A stretch of DNA of 16,896 nucleotides. Origin: Acetobacteraceae bacterium (GTDB lineage: Bacteria; Pseudomonadota; Alphaproteobacteria; Acetobacterales; Acetobacteraceae). The notes beneath the pieces are model-generated. The model did no database searches and had not been told where the DNA came from. It saw nothing but the letters and a program-made list of their open reading frames with translations. Of this stretch, positions 1-7,766 are shown in pieces. A program made the translations under genes and the position numbers. The first letter of the stretch is position 1. The number at the start of each line of letters is the position of its first letter. Where the stretch lies: positions 1 to 16,896 of the forward strand of contig DAHWBL010000060.1 in NCBI GenBank assembly GCA_027323595.1. Reading direction: 5' to 3'.

Positions 1-348
1 CACGTACAGCGGATACAGCAAAATGGTCGGCACCGAATACAGCCCGGCAAGCAGCGGATCGAACACCAGCACCGCATAGGCCGAGCGGCTGACCAGATAG
101 CCGATGAGACAGCCGCTGATGGAGGCGATCGCAAACGCGAACACCAGCTCGGTCAGCGTGACGCTCATGTCCGGCCAGAACCCGCCCGAGACGATCAACT
201 TCGCGAACTGCGTCCACACCGCCGGCAGCGGCGGCAGGATCAGCGGGCTGACCTTGCCGTTCATCACCGCCCACTGCCAGGCGAGCCCAGCGACGACCAG
301 AAAACCAAGCTGCGCTGCGCGCTGATACAAAAACTCCATCCGGCGCAT
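1..348 (-). CDS. ABC transporter permease, NitT/TauT (SsuC-like) family, partial
   Basis: Membrane subunit of an ABC importer for small organic anions such as sulfonates, nitrate or aromatic acids; the substrate cannot be told from this fragment. The first 116 residues are visible and the gene runs off the left edge. Reading from the ATG at 348, a short charged start is followed by a hydrophobic segment (residues about 14–27), then the SPLILPPLPAVW stretch and the VTLTELVFAFAIASISGCLIGYL-like region (shown here by its opening residues VTLTELVFAF), both typical of the SsuC/TauC family. The sequence then continues into a YSVPTILLYPLYV stretch, close to the usual family region before the EAA coupling loop. 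The start ATG overlaps the stop of the upstream ATPase gene (ATGA), so the two are translationally coupled. The family call is by recognition of the protein pattern. Confidence 0.85.
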   Translation of the reverse strand, partial: MRRMEFLYQRAAQLGFLVVAGLAWQWAVMNGKVSPLILPPLPAVWTQFAKLIVSGGFWPDMSVTLTELVFAFAIASISGCLIGYLVSRSAYAVLVFDPLLAGLYSVPTILLYPLYV

Positions 349-1154
349 CAGGACGTCACCGTCGCCGTCATCTCCATCGTCCGGCGCACCTCGTCATGCA
401 GCAGCTCATACAGATCGTTGCGCATGCGCGTCAGCTTGTCCGACGTCATGAAGCCGCGCTGGCGCGGATGGGGCTCATCCACCGTCAGGATGGTCTTGAT
501 CCGCCCCGGACGCGCCGAAAACACCGCGACCCGGTCGGCCAGGAACACCGCCTCGACCAGGCTGTGGGTCACGAACACGATGGTCTTGCCGGTGCGCGCC
601 AGCAGCACCGACAAATCCTCGCCCAGAACCATGCGCGTCTGCTCATCGAGTGCCGCGAACGGTTCATCCATCAGCAGAATGTCGGTCTGCAACGCCAGCG
701 CGCGCGCCAGCTGCGCGCGCTGCTTCATCCCGCCGGACAACTGCCGCGGATAATGCTGCGCGAAGTGTTCGAGCTTCACCGCCGCCAGCGCATCCCTGGC
801 GCGCTCCACCCGCTCGGCCCGGCTGGTGCCCTGAAAGGCGAGGCCAAGCAGAATATTGTCAAAAATCGTGCGCCACGGAAACAGCGCCGCCTCCTGAAAC
901 ACGAACGCGACCTTCTGCGGCAACGGCCCACGCACCGGCGCGCCATCCACCAGAACCTTGCCGGCGCTGGGCCTGGCAAGTCCGGCGATACAGTTCAGCA
1001 GCGTGCTCTTGCCGCAGCCCGACGGGCCGATCAGGCACAACAGCTCACCGCGCGGAATATCAAGCGACGCCTCCTCCAGCGCGACCACCCGGCGCGGATC
1101 ACCCACCGCGCCAAATGCCTGCGACACCTGCCGGACCTCGATCGCGGCGCTCAC
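348..1154 (-). CDS. ABC transporter ATP-binding protein, NitT/TauT (SsuB-like) family
   Basis: ATPase subunit that powers the permease encoded directly downstream, with which it overlaps by four bases. All ABC signatures are visible. Numbered from the longer possible start at GTG 1178, they are Walker A GPSGCGKST (51–59), Q-loop Q95 in VFQEAALFPW, signature LSGGMKQR (147–154), Walker B ILLMDEPF (167–174) and switch His205 in FVTHS. The FQ...LFPW and GGMKQR details point to the nitrate/taurine/sulfonate group. I prefer the GTG at 1154 (giving MSAAIEVRQV) because it fits the usual family N-terminus and overlaps the stop of a small ORF (GTGA). GTG 1178 would add eight residues but has no visible ribosome binding site. 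No substrate-binding protein is in view, so the substrate is unknown. Confidence 0.92.
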   Translation of the reverse strand: MSAAIEVRQVSQAFGAVGDPRRVVALEEASLDIPRGELLCLIGPSGCGKSTLLNCIAGLARPSAGKVLVDGAPVRGPLPQKVAFVFQEAALFPWRTIFDNILLGLAFQGTSRAERVERARDALAAVKLEHFAQHYPRQLSGGMKQRAQLARALALQTDILLMDEPFAALDEQTRMVLGEDLSVLLARTGKTIVFVTHSLVEAVFLADRVAVFSARPGRIKTILTVDEPHPRQRGFMTSDKLTRMRNDLYELLHDEVRRTMEMTATVTS

Positions 1155-1210
1155 GCGGACACCACACGAAGCGGCCACGCGGCCGCGATGATCGGATCGA
1201 TGTGAGGCAC
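1151..1210 (-). CDS. possible leader peptide (19 codons) ahead of the ABC ATPase
   Basis: A GTG codon at 1210 lies seven bases downstream of a strong Shine-Dalgarno-like AGGGAG and opens a 19-codon frame, VPHIDPIIAAAWPLRVVSA. Its TGA overlaps the ATPase start codon at 1154 as GTGA. An in-frame ATG at 1231 would lengthen it to 26 codons. This is either a short coupled leader ORF or a chance frame. The well-placed ribosome binding site and the exact stop/start overlap are the only support, and no family is recognised. Confidence 0.3.
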   Translation of the reverse strand: MPHIDPIIAAAWPLRVVSA

Positions 1211-1415
1211 GTTTCTTCTCCCTGGCGACATGGCGGCCGGCCTGAACTGTGGGCCACCTGACCCACCATATAGACCACCCGCTCCGCTCGCGTCCATGAT
1301 TTCAACGCCAGCCGTGACCGCGGACTTGCGTTTGCATCTCCAAGACAGGATGTTGCGCCGAATGCAATGGCTGATCGCGCCGGCGCCGATCGGCGCCGCG
1401 TCGGGGAGGGATCAC
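1179..1415. other. divergent intergenic region between ABC importer and NTF2-like/reductase unit
   Basis: About 240 bases separate the minus-strand ABC genes from the plus-strand NTF2-like gene and should hold both promoters. It contains the small ORF at 1151–1210 and the 18-bp palindrome at 1381–1398. On the minus strand TATATG near 1268–1273 with TGGACG upstream is a weak promoter candidate. I see no convincing sigma-70 pair on the plus strand. Confidence 0.5.
1381..1398. promoter_or_regulatory. 18-bp perfect palindrome just upstream of a ribosome binding site
   Basis: CGGCGCCGATCGGCGCCG is its own reverse complement. In RNA it can fold as a seven-pair all-GC stem with a GATC loop. It ends five bases before the GGGGAGGG ribosome binding site (1403–1410) of the NTF2-like gene, so it could be a regulator site or a leader hairpin affecting translation. 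The role is inferred. Confidence 0.4.
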
Positions 1416-1802
1416 ATGAACGATATCCTGGACGGCGAGGCCGCCGTCGCGGCACTCGAAGACCAGCGCTTCGCCGCCATGCGCGCGCAGGACTGGGGCG
1501 AGCTCGATCGCCTGCTGTCCGACGATCTCACCTACACCCATTCCTCCGGGGTCCGTGACAGCAAGACCGATTATCTGCGCGCGATGCAGGCGGGCATCTA
1601 TCGCTACTTCTCCATGGAGGTGAAGGAACGCCGCGTCCGCCTGTTCGGCGACACCGCCCTGGTGTTCAGCCGGGTGGTCACCTCCCTGGCCTCCAAGGGC
1701 GTCGACAAGCTCCTCGACAACGTCACCCTCGCGGTTTGGGTCCGCGACCACGGCGCATGGCGCATGGTCGCCTATCAGCCGACGATGATGCCCAAAACCT
1801 GA
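1416..1802 (+). CDS. small NTF2/SnoaL-fold (DUF4440-like) protein
   Basis: A 128-residue soluble protein of the cone-shaped NTF2/SnoaL fold. The pattern is the usual one: an N-terminal helix with EDQRFAAMRAQDWGELDRLL, then the DDLTYTHSSG turn, a second helix, and beta strands ending in AWRMVAYQPT. This matches the DUF4440 branch, whose members are small enzymes or ligand-binding proteins of mostly unknown function. The start is the ATG at 1416, five bases after a strong GGGGAGGG site. An in-frame extension back to 1230 lacks such a site and does not look like this family. It ends six bases before the maleylacetate reductase start, so the two are surely co-translated. The pairing suggests a role in the same catabolic step, for example as an isomerase or dehydratase of a ring-derived acid, but that is a guess. 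Confidence 0.85.
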   Translation: MNDILDGEAAVAALEDQRFAAMRAQDWGELDRLLSDDLTYTHSSGVRDSKTDYLRAMQAGIYRYFSMEVKERRVRLFGDTALVFSRVVTSLASKGVDKLLDNVTLAVWVRDHGAWRMVAYQPTMMPKT

Positions 1803-1808
1803 CCCCGC

Positions 1809-2876
1809 ATGGTCGCCGCCTTCACCTATGAGGCCCTGCCGGCGCGCGTGCGCTTTGGCTCCGGCACCCTCGCCTGCCTGCCCGACGAGCTGGACCGCGC
1901 CGGCAAACGCCGCGCGCTGGTGCTGTCCACCCCCCAGCAGCGCGACCAGGCCGAACGGGTCGCAGCCCTGATCGGGCCGCGCGCCGCCGGCATTTTCAGC
2001 GATGCAACCATGCACACCCCGGTCGGGGTGACACGCGCCGCGCTGGACGCCGCGCGTTCGCTCGATGCCGACTGCACGGTCGCGGTCGGCGGCGGCTCCA
2101 CCACCGGGCTCGGCAAGGCGGTGGCGCTGCGCACCGGGCTGATGCAGTTCGTGGTGCCGACCACCTATGCCGGCTCGGAAATGACGCCGATCCTCGGGCA
2201 GACCGAGGACGGCCGCAAAACCACCCAGCGTGATGCCGCGATCCTGCCCGAGGTCGTCATCTATGATGTCGATCTGACCATCGGCCTGCCCGCGGACCTG
2301 TCCGCCACCTCGGGCATGAACGCCATCGCGCACGCGGTGGAGGCGCTCTATGCGCGCGATCGCAACCCGATCATCTCCCTGATGGCCGAAGACGCGATCC
2401 GCGCGCTCGCCCGCGCGCTGCCGGCCATCGCGGCGCATCCGGCGGACCCGCAGGCACGATCCGACGCGCTCTATGGCGCCTTTCTCTGCGGCTGCTGCCT
2501 CGGCGCGGTGGGCATGGCGCTGCACCACAAGCTGTGTCACGTGATCGGCGGCAGCTTCGATCTGCCGCACGCCCAGACCCACACGATCATCCTGCCGCAC
2601 GCCACCGCCTACAACGCAGCCGCCGAGCCCGAGGCGATGGCCCGCATCGCCGCGGCCCTTGGCGCCGACGACGCGGCGCAGGGCCTCTATGACCTCGCCG
2701 GGCGGATCGGCGCGCCCCGCGCGCTGCGTGATCTTGGCATGCCCGAGGCCGCCATCGACCAGGCGGCGCGCGAGGCGGTGCAGAACCCCTATTGGAACCC
2801 TCGCGCGATCGAGCCCGAGCCGATCCGGGCACTCATCGCCCGCGCCTGGGCCGGCCTGCCACCGCTCGGTGCATAA
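1809..2876 (+). CDS. maleylacetate reductase (iron-type alcohol dehydrogenase fold)
   Basis: Reduces maleylacetate to 3-oxoadipate with NAD(P)H, the step where hydroxyquinol, resorcinol and chlorocatechol routes enter the 3-oxoadipate pathway. The 355-residue length is normal. The N-terminal nucleotide-binding part has GGGSTTG (94–100) and PTTYAGSEMT (117–126). The C-terminal part has SGMNAIAHAVEALY (168–181) and the ALHHKLCHVIGG then LPHAQTH run (238–258). The latter two blocks mark maleylacetate reductases. The Asp that binds metal in iron alcohol dehydrogenases is Asn here (N171), consistent with the reductase subgroup. It lies six bases after the NTF2-like gene. No hydroxyquinol 1,2-dioxygenase or other maleylacetate-forming enzyme is in view, so its substrate source is unknown. 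Another activity within the same fold is possible but less likely. Confidence 0.85.
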   Translation: MVAAFTYEALPARVRFGSGTLACLPDELDRAGKRRALVLSTPQQRDQAERVAALIGPRAAGIFSDATMHTPVGVTRAALDAARSLDADCTVAVGGGSTTGLGKAVALRTGLMQFVVPTTYAGSEMTPILGQTEDGRKTTQRDAAILPEVVIYDVDLTIGLPADLSATSGMNAIAHAVEALYARDRNPIISLMAEDAIRALARALPAIAAHPADPQARSDALYGAFLCGCCLGAVGMALHHKLCHVIGGSFDLPHAQTHTIILPHATAYNAAAEPEAMARIAAALGADDAAQGLYDLAGRIGAPRALRDLGMPEAAIDQAAREAVQNPYWNPRAIEPEPIRALIARAWAGLPPLGA

Positions 2877-2966
2877 AAATGCCGCGCGGTGATAGGCTGC
2901 CCGCCGCATCTGGCCGGGCGTGATCCCACCGGCCTCCATTTTCCGCCGAAAGCGAGACCTGACCCG

Positions 2967-4859
2967 ATGAATGCAGCGATCCAGATCGTGATCGGAGGCC
3001 TTTTGCAGGGCAGCGTGTTCGCGCTGCTCGCGCTGGGCCTGTCGCTGGTCTACCGGGTCACCGGTGTCGTCAACCTGTCCCAGGGCGCCTTCTGCGTCTT
3101 CGGCGCGCTGCTGATGTACAGCCTGCAGGTGGTCTGGCACGTCCCGACGCCGATCGCCATCCTCGGCGCCACCCTGGGCTCGGCCGGGTTCGGCCTGGTC
3201 CTGGGCGCGACCACCTTCGTCCCGGGCATCGCCAGGCTGCCGGTGAGCTCGATGCTGGTGATGACCGCCGGCCTGCTCACATTGATCGAGGGCGTGCTGC
3301 TGATCATCTGGTCGAGCCAGCCCTACGCCCTGCCGCCCTTCTCCGGCGAGGCGCCGATCCAGTTCTGGGGAATCCGCGTGCCCAGCCAGGGCTTCTGGCT
3401 GGCCGGCACCACCGCGATGATCATCATCGCGATGCGCTGGCTGCTGCTGCGCACCCGTGCCGGGCTCGCCCTGCGCGCCTGCGCGGAAAACCGCCTCGCC
3501 GCGCGCCTGATGGGCATCGATGTCGCCTGGATGACCATGCTCGCGTTCGTCCTCGCCGCGGTCATCGCCGCCCTGGGCGGCATCGCCTCCGCCCCGATCA
3601 CCTCGGTCGAGTTCGACACCGGGCGGTTCTTCACCAATTTCGGCTTCATCGCGGTGGCGATCGGCGGCATCACCAGCTTCCTGGGCTCGATCGTCGGCGG
3701 CCTGTTCATCGGCGTGACCGAGCAACTGGCCGCCGGCTATGTGTCGTCGCTGTTCGCCAACGGCCTGGCGCTGGCGATGCTTCTGGGCATGCTGATCTGG
3801 CGGCCGAACGGCCTGTTCAGCGCCGGGCCGGCGCGGCGCTCCGACGTGCGCGAGGAGCAGCGCATCCATCGCGCCATCATCCGCATCGAGGGGCGCGGCG
3901 GCGCCGCCTTCGCGCTGCTGGCGATCGCGGTGCTGGCGGCCCTGCCGCTCATTCTGCCGGCCGGCGGCACATTGAACTCGCTGGTGATCACGCTGATCCT
4001 GTTCATCGCCGTGCTCGGACTGGACGTGCTGATGGGCTTCGCCGGCCAGGTGAGCCTTGGGCAGTCCGGCTTCATGGCGGTCGGCGGCTATGCCGCGGCC
4101 ATCCTGGCAACCAGCTATGACTGGGAGCCGCTGGCCGGCCTCGCGGTCGGCATGGCGCTGGCGGTGGTGTGCGCCCTGCTGCTCAGCCTCATCACCTCGC
4201 GGCTGCGCGGGCATTATCTGGCGCTCGCGACACTGGCCTTCGGCCTGCTGGTGGACAGCCTCACGGTCGGACTGTCGGACCTCACCGGCGGCCCGTCCGG
4301 CCTCGTGGGCATCCCATCCTTCAGCATCGGCAGTTGGAGCGTCGATGATCCGGTCACCATGTGGTACCTCGTGCTCGGGCTCACCGTCGTGCTGCTGGTG
4401 CTGCTGTGGGCGGGCATGCGCTCGCAGTTCGGCCGCTCGCTGAAAATGGTCCGCGCCGACCAGACCGCGGCCGCGGCACTCGGGGTCAAGGTGGCGCGGG
4501 TCAAGCTCGCGGCGGTGGTGATCTCGGCGGCCCTCGCGGCATTGTCCGGCGGGCTCTACGCGTTTTATTTCCACTATCTGTCGCCCGAGATGGTCGGCAC
4601 CCAGCGCAGCTTCGAGATGATCGCCATGCTGGTCGCCGGCGGCGAGGGAACCCTGGTCGGGCCGCTGCTCGGCGTCGCGCTGCTCACCCTGCTGCCGCAG
4701 ATTTTCCAGCCCTTCGCGCTCTACAAGACCTTCGCCGAGGGCGCGCTGCTGGTCGCCGCGTTCCTGTATCTGCCGGAGGGAATTTTCGGCGCGCTGGTGA
4801 TGCTGGCGCGATGGCTCACCCGCCGTCGCGGCCGCACCCTCGCGCCGGCGGCACCGTGA
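2967..4859 (+). CDS. LivH–LivM fusion: branched-chain-amino-acid-type ABC permease
   Basis: A 630-residue inner-membrane protein that joins both permeases of a Liv-type importer in one chain. The LivH half (about 1–285) shows the hydrophobic start with GSVFALLALGLSLVYRVTGV and the VVNLSQGAF motif. After a charged linker (about 285–308, SDVREEQRIHRAI) the LivM half follows, with LGLDVLMGFAGQVSLGQSGF (about 345–365) and the RGHYLALATLAFG block. Such fusions are known in this family but separate genes are more usual. I start at ATG 2967, which begins the family-like MNAAIQIVIGG; an in-frame extension to 2889 adds non-membrane residues. No LivG/LivF ATPase or periplasmic binding protein is adjacent. 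Liv-type importers also carry aromatic acids, and the reductase upstream makes that plausible, but the substrate is not shown. Confidence 0.92.
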   Translation: MNAAIQIVIGGLLQGSVFALLALGLSLVYRVTGVVNLSQGAFCVFGALLMYSLQVVWHVPTPIAILGATLGSAGFGLVLGATTFVPGIARLPVSSMLVMTAGLLTLIEGVLLIIWSSQPYALPPFSGEAPIQFWGIRVPSQGFWLAGTTAMIIIAMRWLLLRTRAGLALRACAENRLAARLMGIDVAWMTMLAFVLAAVIAALGGIASAPITSVEFDTGRFFTNFGFIAVAIGGITSFLGSIVGGLFIGVTEQLAAGYVSSLFANGLALAMLLGMLIWRPNGLFSAGPARRSDVREEQRIHRAIIRIEGRGGAAFALLAIAVLAALPLILPAGGTLNSLVITLILFIAVLGLDVLMGFAGQVSLGQSGFMAVGGYAAAILATSYDWEPLAGLAVGMALAVVCALLLSLITSRLRGHYLALATLAFGLLVDSLTVGLSDLTGGPSGLVGIPSFSIGSWSVDDPVTMWYLVLGLTVVLLVLLWAGMRSQFGRSLKMVRADQTAAAALGVKVARVKLAAVVISAALAALSGGLYAFYFHYLSPEMVGTQRSFEMIAMLVAGGEGTLVGPLLGVALLTLLPQIFQPFALYKTFAEGALLVAAFLYLPEGIFGALVMLARWLTRRRGRTLAPAAP

Positions 4860-4884
4860 CAGATTGCTGCCACACAATGATGCC

Positions 4885-4892
4885 AGAAGAGG
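4885..4892 (+). promoter_or_regulatory. ribosome binding site of the tal–pgi gene
   Basis: AGAAGAGG lies six bases before the ATG at 4899 and supports that start over the in-frame GTG at 4920. The gap from the Liv permease stop is only 39 bases with no evident terminator, so read-through from upstream is possible. Confidence 0.55.
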
Positions 4893-4898
4893 CCACGC

Positions 4899-7733
4899 AT
4901 GGTTGACGAGGCAAAATCCGTGAATCCGCTCCAGCAACTCGAAGCCGCCGGCCAGTCGCCCTGGCTTGATTTCGTCCGCCGCAGCCTGATCGAGCGCGGT
5001 GAGATCGCCGCCATGGTCGCCGCCGACGGGCTGAAGGGCATGACCTCCAACCCCTCCATCTTCGAGAAGGGCATCGGCGAGTCCGACGAATACACCGCCC
5101 TGTTCAACGCATTTCTCGCCGGCGGTGACCGCGGCGTGTCGGAGATCTACGAGCATCTGGCCGTGGCCGACATAAAAGGCGCGGCCGACGCGCTGCATCC
5201 GGTGTTCGCGCGCACCTCCGGTCGGGACGGATATATCAGCCTCGAAGTATCCCCATATCTCGCCCGCGACGCGGCGGGCACCGTGGCCGAGGCCCATCGG
5301 CTGGCCGCCATGGTCGCGCGTCCCAACCTGATGGTCAAAGTGCCGGCGACCCCGCAATGCATCCCCGCCATCGGCCAGTTGATCGCCGACGGGCTCAACA
5401 TCAACGTCACATTGCTGTTTTCGGTCAGCGCCTACGAAGCCGTCGCCGACGCCTATATCAGCGGCCTCGAACGGCGCGCCGCCGCCGGTCTGCCGATTTC
5501 GTCGATCGCCTCGGTGGCAAGCTTCTTCGTCAGCCGCATCGACGTCGCCGTGGAAAAGGCACTGGCCGGCAACGAGGCGGCCGGGCAATTCCGCGCCAAG
5601 GTGGCGATCGCCAACGCCAAACTCGCCTATCAGCGCTATCTGGCGATGTTCAGCGGGCCGCGCTGGCAGGCGCTCGCCGCCAAGGGGGCGATGACCCAGC
5701 GCCTGCTGTGGGCCTCCACCGGCACCAAGGCCGCCGACCTCTCCGACGTGCTCTATGTCGAAACCCTGATCGGCAAGGACACGGTCAACACCATGCCGCC
5801 CGCGACGATGGACGCATTTCGCGACCATGGCCGCGTTCTGACCGACGCGATCGAGCAGGACGTGCCCCAGGCGCGCGCCCTGCTCGACGCGCTGGCAGGG
5901 CAGGGGGTGTCGCTCGACGCCATCACCACGCAGCTGGTCGATGACGGCGTGCGCCTGTTCGCCGACAGCTTCGATGCCCTGCTCGGCGCCGTCGCGCGTC
6001 GCCGCCGGCTTGCCCTGGCACCCAAAGCCTGCGGACAGAGCTTTTCCCTGCCCCGCGAGCTGCAGGACGCGCTCGACGCGCAAGCCGGGCGGTGGCGGCG
6101 CGATGGGCGGATCCGCCAGCTCTGGGCCGGCGCGTCCGCGCTGTGGACCGGTGCGGACGAAGGCCGCTGGCTGGGCTGGCTCGACGCCCCACGCGCCGCG
6201 AGCACCGAACTGGCGACACTCCAGGCCTTCGCCGCCCGGCTCATCGGTTCGGTGCAGGCATCGCACGTGGTTCTGCTCGGCATGGGCGGCTCCAGCCTGG
6301 GCCCCGAGGTTCTCGCCGAAACCTTCAGCAGCCAGGCCGGCTGGCCACGCTTTCACATGCTGGATTCCACCGACCCGCAACAGATCGCAGCGCTGGACGC
6401 CGAGCTGGATCTGGCGCGAACCATCTTCATCGTGTCCTCGAAATCCGGCAGCACGCTCGAACCCAGCGCCTTCCTCGCCTATTTCCTGGCCCGCGCGCGC
6501 GCCACGCTGGGCGCACAGGCGGGCGGGCATTTCGTCGCGGTGACGGACCCCGGATCGAAACTGGAATCGCTCGCCAAAGCCGAGGGCTTCGCCGCCTGCT
6601 TCGCCGGAACCACCAGCATCGGCGGTCGCTACTCGGTGCTCTCGCCGTTCGGCCTCGTGCCGGCGGCGCTGATGGGGCTCGACCTGCCCGCCCTGGTGCG
6701 CGGCGCGCAATCGATGGCGCACGCCTGCGGCAGCGACGTCCCTCCCGCCGAAAACCCCGGCGTTCAGCTCGGGCTTCTGCTCGGCGCGGCCGGCCGCGCC
6801 GGCTTTGACAAGGTGACGTTCCTGTCCTCCCCGGCGTTGCGCGCGCTCGGCGCGTGGCTCGAACAACTGATCGCGGAATCGACCGGCAAACACGGGCACG
6901 GGCTGCTGCCGGTGGATGGCGAACCGGTCGGCGTGCCCGGCGCCTACGGCACCGATCGCCTGTTCATCCATCTCACCCTGCTCGGTGAGACCGACGAGGC
7001 GCACAGCGCCGCCGTCGCCGCACTCGCCCAGGCCGGCCACCCGGTCGCGCGCATCGTCGTGCCGGCGCTCGCCGACATCGGCGGCGAGTTCTTCCGCTGG
7101 GAGCTGGCAACCGCGGTGGCCGGCGCGGTGCTGGGCATCAACCCGTTCGACCAGCCGGATGTCGAAGCCAGCAAGATCAAAACCCTGGAACTGACCAGGG
7201 CGGTCGAGACATCCGGAACCCTGCCCGCGCCGCCGGCGATTTTCACGGCCGACGGACTGGCCCTGTTCGCCGACCCCGCCAACGCCGCCGCATTGGGAAC
7301 GCACGACAGCCTCCAGGGGTACCTCCGGGCGCATTTCGCCCGCGCCGGCGCGGGAGACTATATCGCGCTGCTCGCCTATCTGGCCCAGAACAGCGCGCAT
7401 ATCGGCGTGCTGCAGGGCCTACGCCTGCGGCTGCGCGACCGGCTGCGGGTTGCAACCAACGTGCAGTTCGGCCCGCGATTCCTGCATTCGACCGGCCAAC
7501 TCTACAAAGGCGGGCCAAAGACCGGCCTGTTCGTGCAAATCACCGCCGCGGACGCCCACGACATCGCGGTTCCCGACCACCGGCTGAGCTTTGGCACCAT
7601 CAAGGCCGCGCAGGCACAAGGCGACTTCACCGTGTTGTGTGAACGTGGCCGGCGCGCGCTGCATGTGCATCTCGACGCCGTCGAACCTGGATTGCAGCGC
7701 CTGGCCAGGGCGGTGGAACTCGCCCTCGATTAG
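4899..7733 (+). CDS. tal-pgi: bifunctional transaldolase / glucose-6-phosphate isomerase
   Basis: A 944-residue fusion of two sugar-phosphate enzymes. The transaldolase part (about 1–370) moves a dihydroxyacetone unit between sedoheptulose-7-phosphate and glyceraldehyde-3-phosphate. It shows GMTSNPSIFEKGI near the start, the Schiff-base lysine K147 in LMVKVPAT, and the NVTLLFSV strand. The isomerase part (about 400–944) interconverts glucose-6-phosphate and fructose-6-phosphate. It shows LGMGGSSLGPE (about 460), SSKSGSTLEP (513–522) and the GGRYSVLSPFGL signature, and ends with the KGGPKTGLFVQIT region. Both halves look intact. This fusion is known from Acetobacteraceae and some other bacteria. 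It heads a tal–pgi, gnd, zwf operon, so one transcript supplies hexose-phosphate isomerisation together with oxidative and non-oxidative pentose phosphate steps. Confidence 0.96.
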   Translation: MVDEAKSVNPLQQLEAAGQSPWLDFVRRSLIERGEIAAMVAADGLKGMTSNPSIFEKGIGESDEYTALFNAFLAGGDRGVSEIYEHLAVADIKGAADALHPVFARTSGRDGYISLEVSPYLARDAAGTVAEAHRLAAMVARPNLMVKVPATPQCIPAIGQLIADGLNINVTLLFSVSAYEAVADAYISGLERRAAAGLPISSIASVASFFVSRIDVAVEKALAGNEAAGQFRAKVAIANAKLAYQRYLAMFSGPRWQALAAKGAMTQRLLWASTGTKAADLSDVLYVETLIGKDTVNTMPPATMDAFRDHGRVLTDAIEQDVPQARALLDALAGQGVSLDAITTQLVDDGVRLFADSFDALLGAVARRRRLALAPKACGQSFSLPRELQDALDAQAGRWRRDGRIRQLWAGASALWTGADEGRWLGWLDAPRAASTELATLQAFAARLIGSVQASHVVLLGMGGSSLGPEVLAETFSSQAGWPRFHMLDSTDPQQIAALDAELDLARTIFIVSSKSGSTLEPSAFLAYFLARARATLGAQAGGHFVAVTDPGSKLESLAKAEGFAACFAGTTSIGGRYSVLSPFGLVPAALMGLDLPALVRGAQSMAHACGSDVPPAENPGVQLGLLLGAAGRAGFDKVTFLSSPALRALGAWLEQLIAESTGKHGHGLLPVDGEPVGVPGAYGTDRLFIHLTLLGETDEAHSAAVAALAQAGHPVARIVVPALADIGGEFFRWELATAVAGAVLGINPFDQPDVEASKIKTLELTRAVETSGTLPAPPAIFTADGLALFADPANAAALGTHDSLQGYLRAHFARAGAGDYIALLAYLAQNSAHIGVLQGLRLRLRDRLRVATNVQFGPRFLHSTGQLYKGGPKTGLFVQITAADAHDIAVPDHRLSFGTIKAAQAQGDFTVLCERGRRALHVHLDAVEPGLQRLARAVELALD

Positions 7734-7766
7734 GCGCAGGGTCGGCATCTTCGCGGGGAGGTGCAG

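Noticed and set aside
396..1205. A 269-codon plus-strand open frame opposite the ABC ATPase
   Set aside because: The minus strand carries every ABC ATPase motif in order, while the plus-strand product is Arg/His/Gln-rich without a family.
2877..2966. Possible terminator or promoter between the reductase and the Liv permease
   Set aside because: GC-rich partial stems and a GATAGG box are visible, but there is no clean hairpin with a T-run and no matching -35.
1302..7400. A 2032-codon open frame on the minus strand
   Set aside because: It lies opposite five genes with clear families (NTF2-like, reductase, permease, tal–pgi). The translation is Arg/Gly/Gln/His-rich with no domain pattern, as expected when high-GC codon bias removes stops from the antisense frame.
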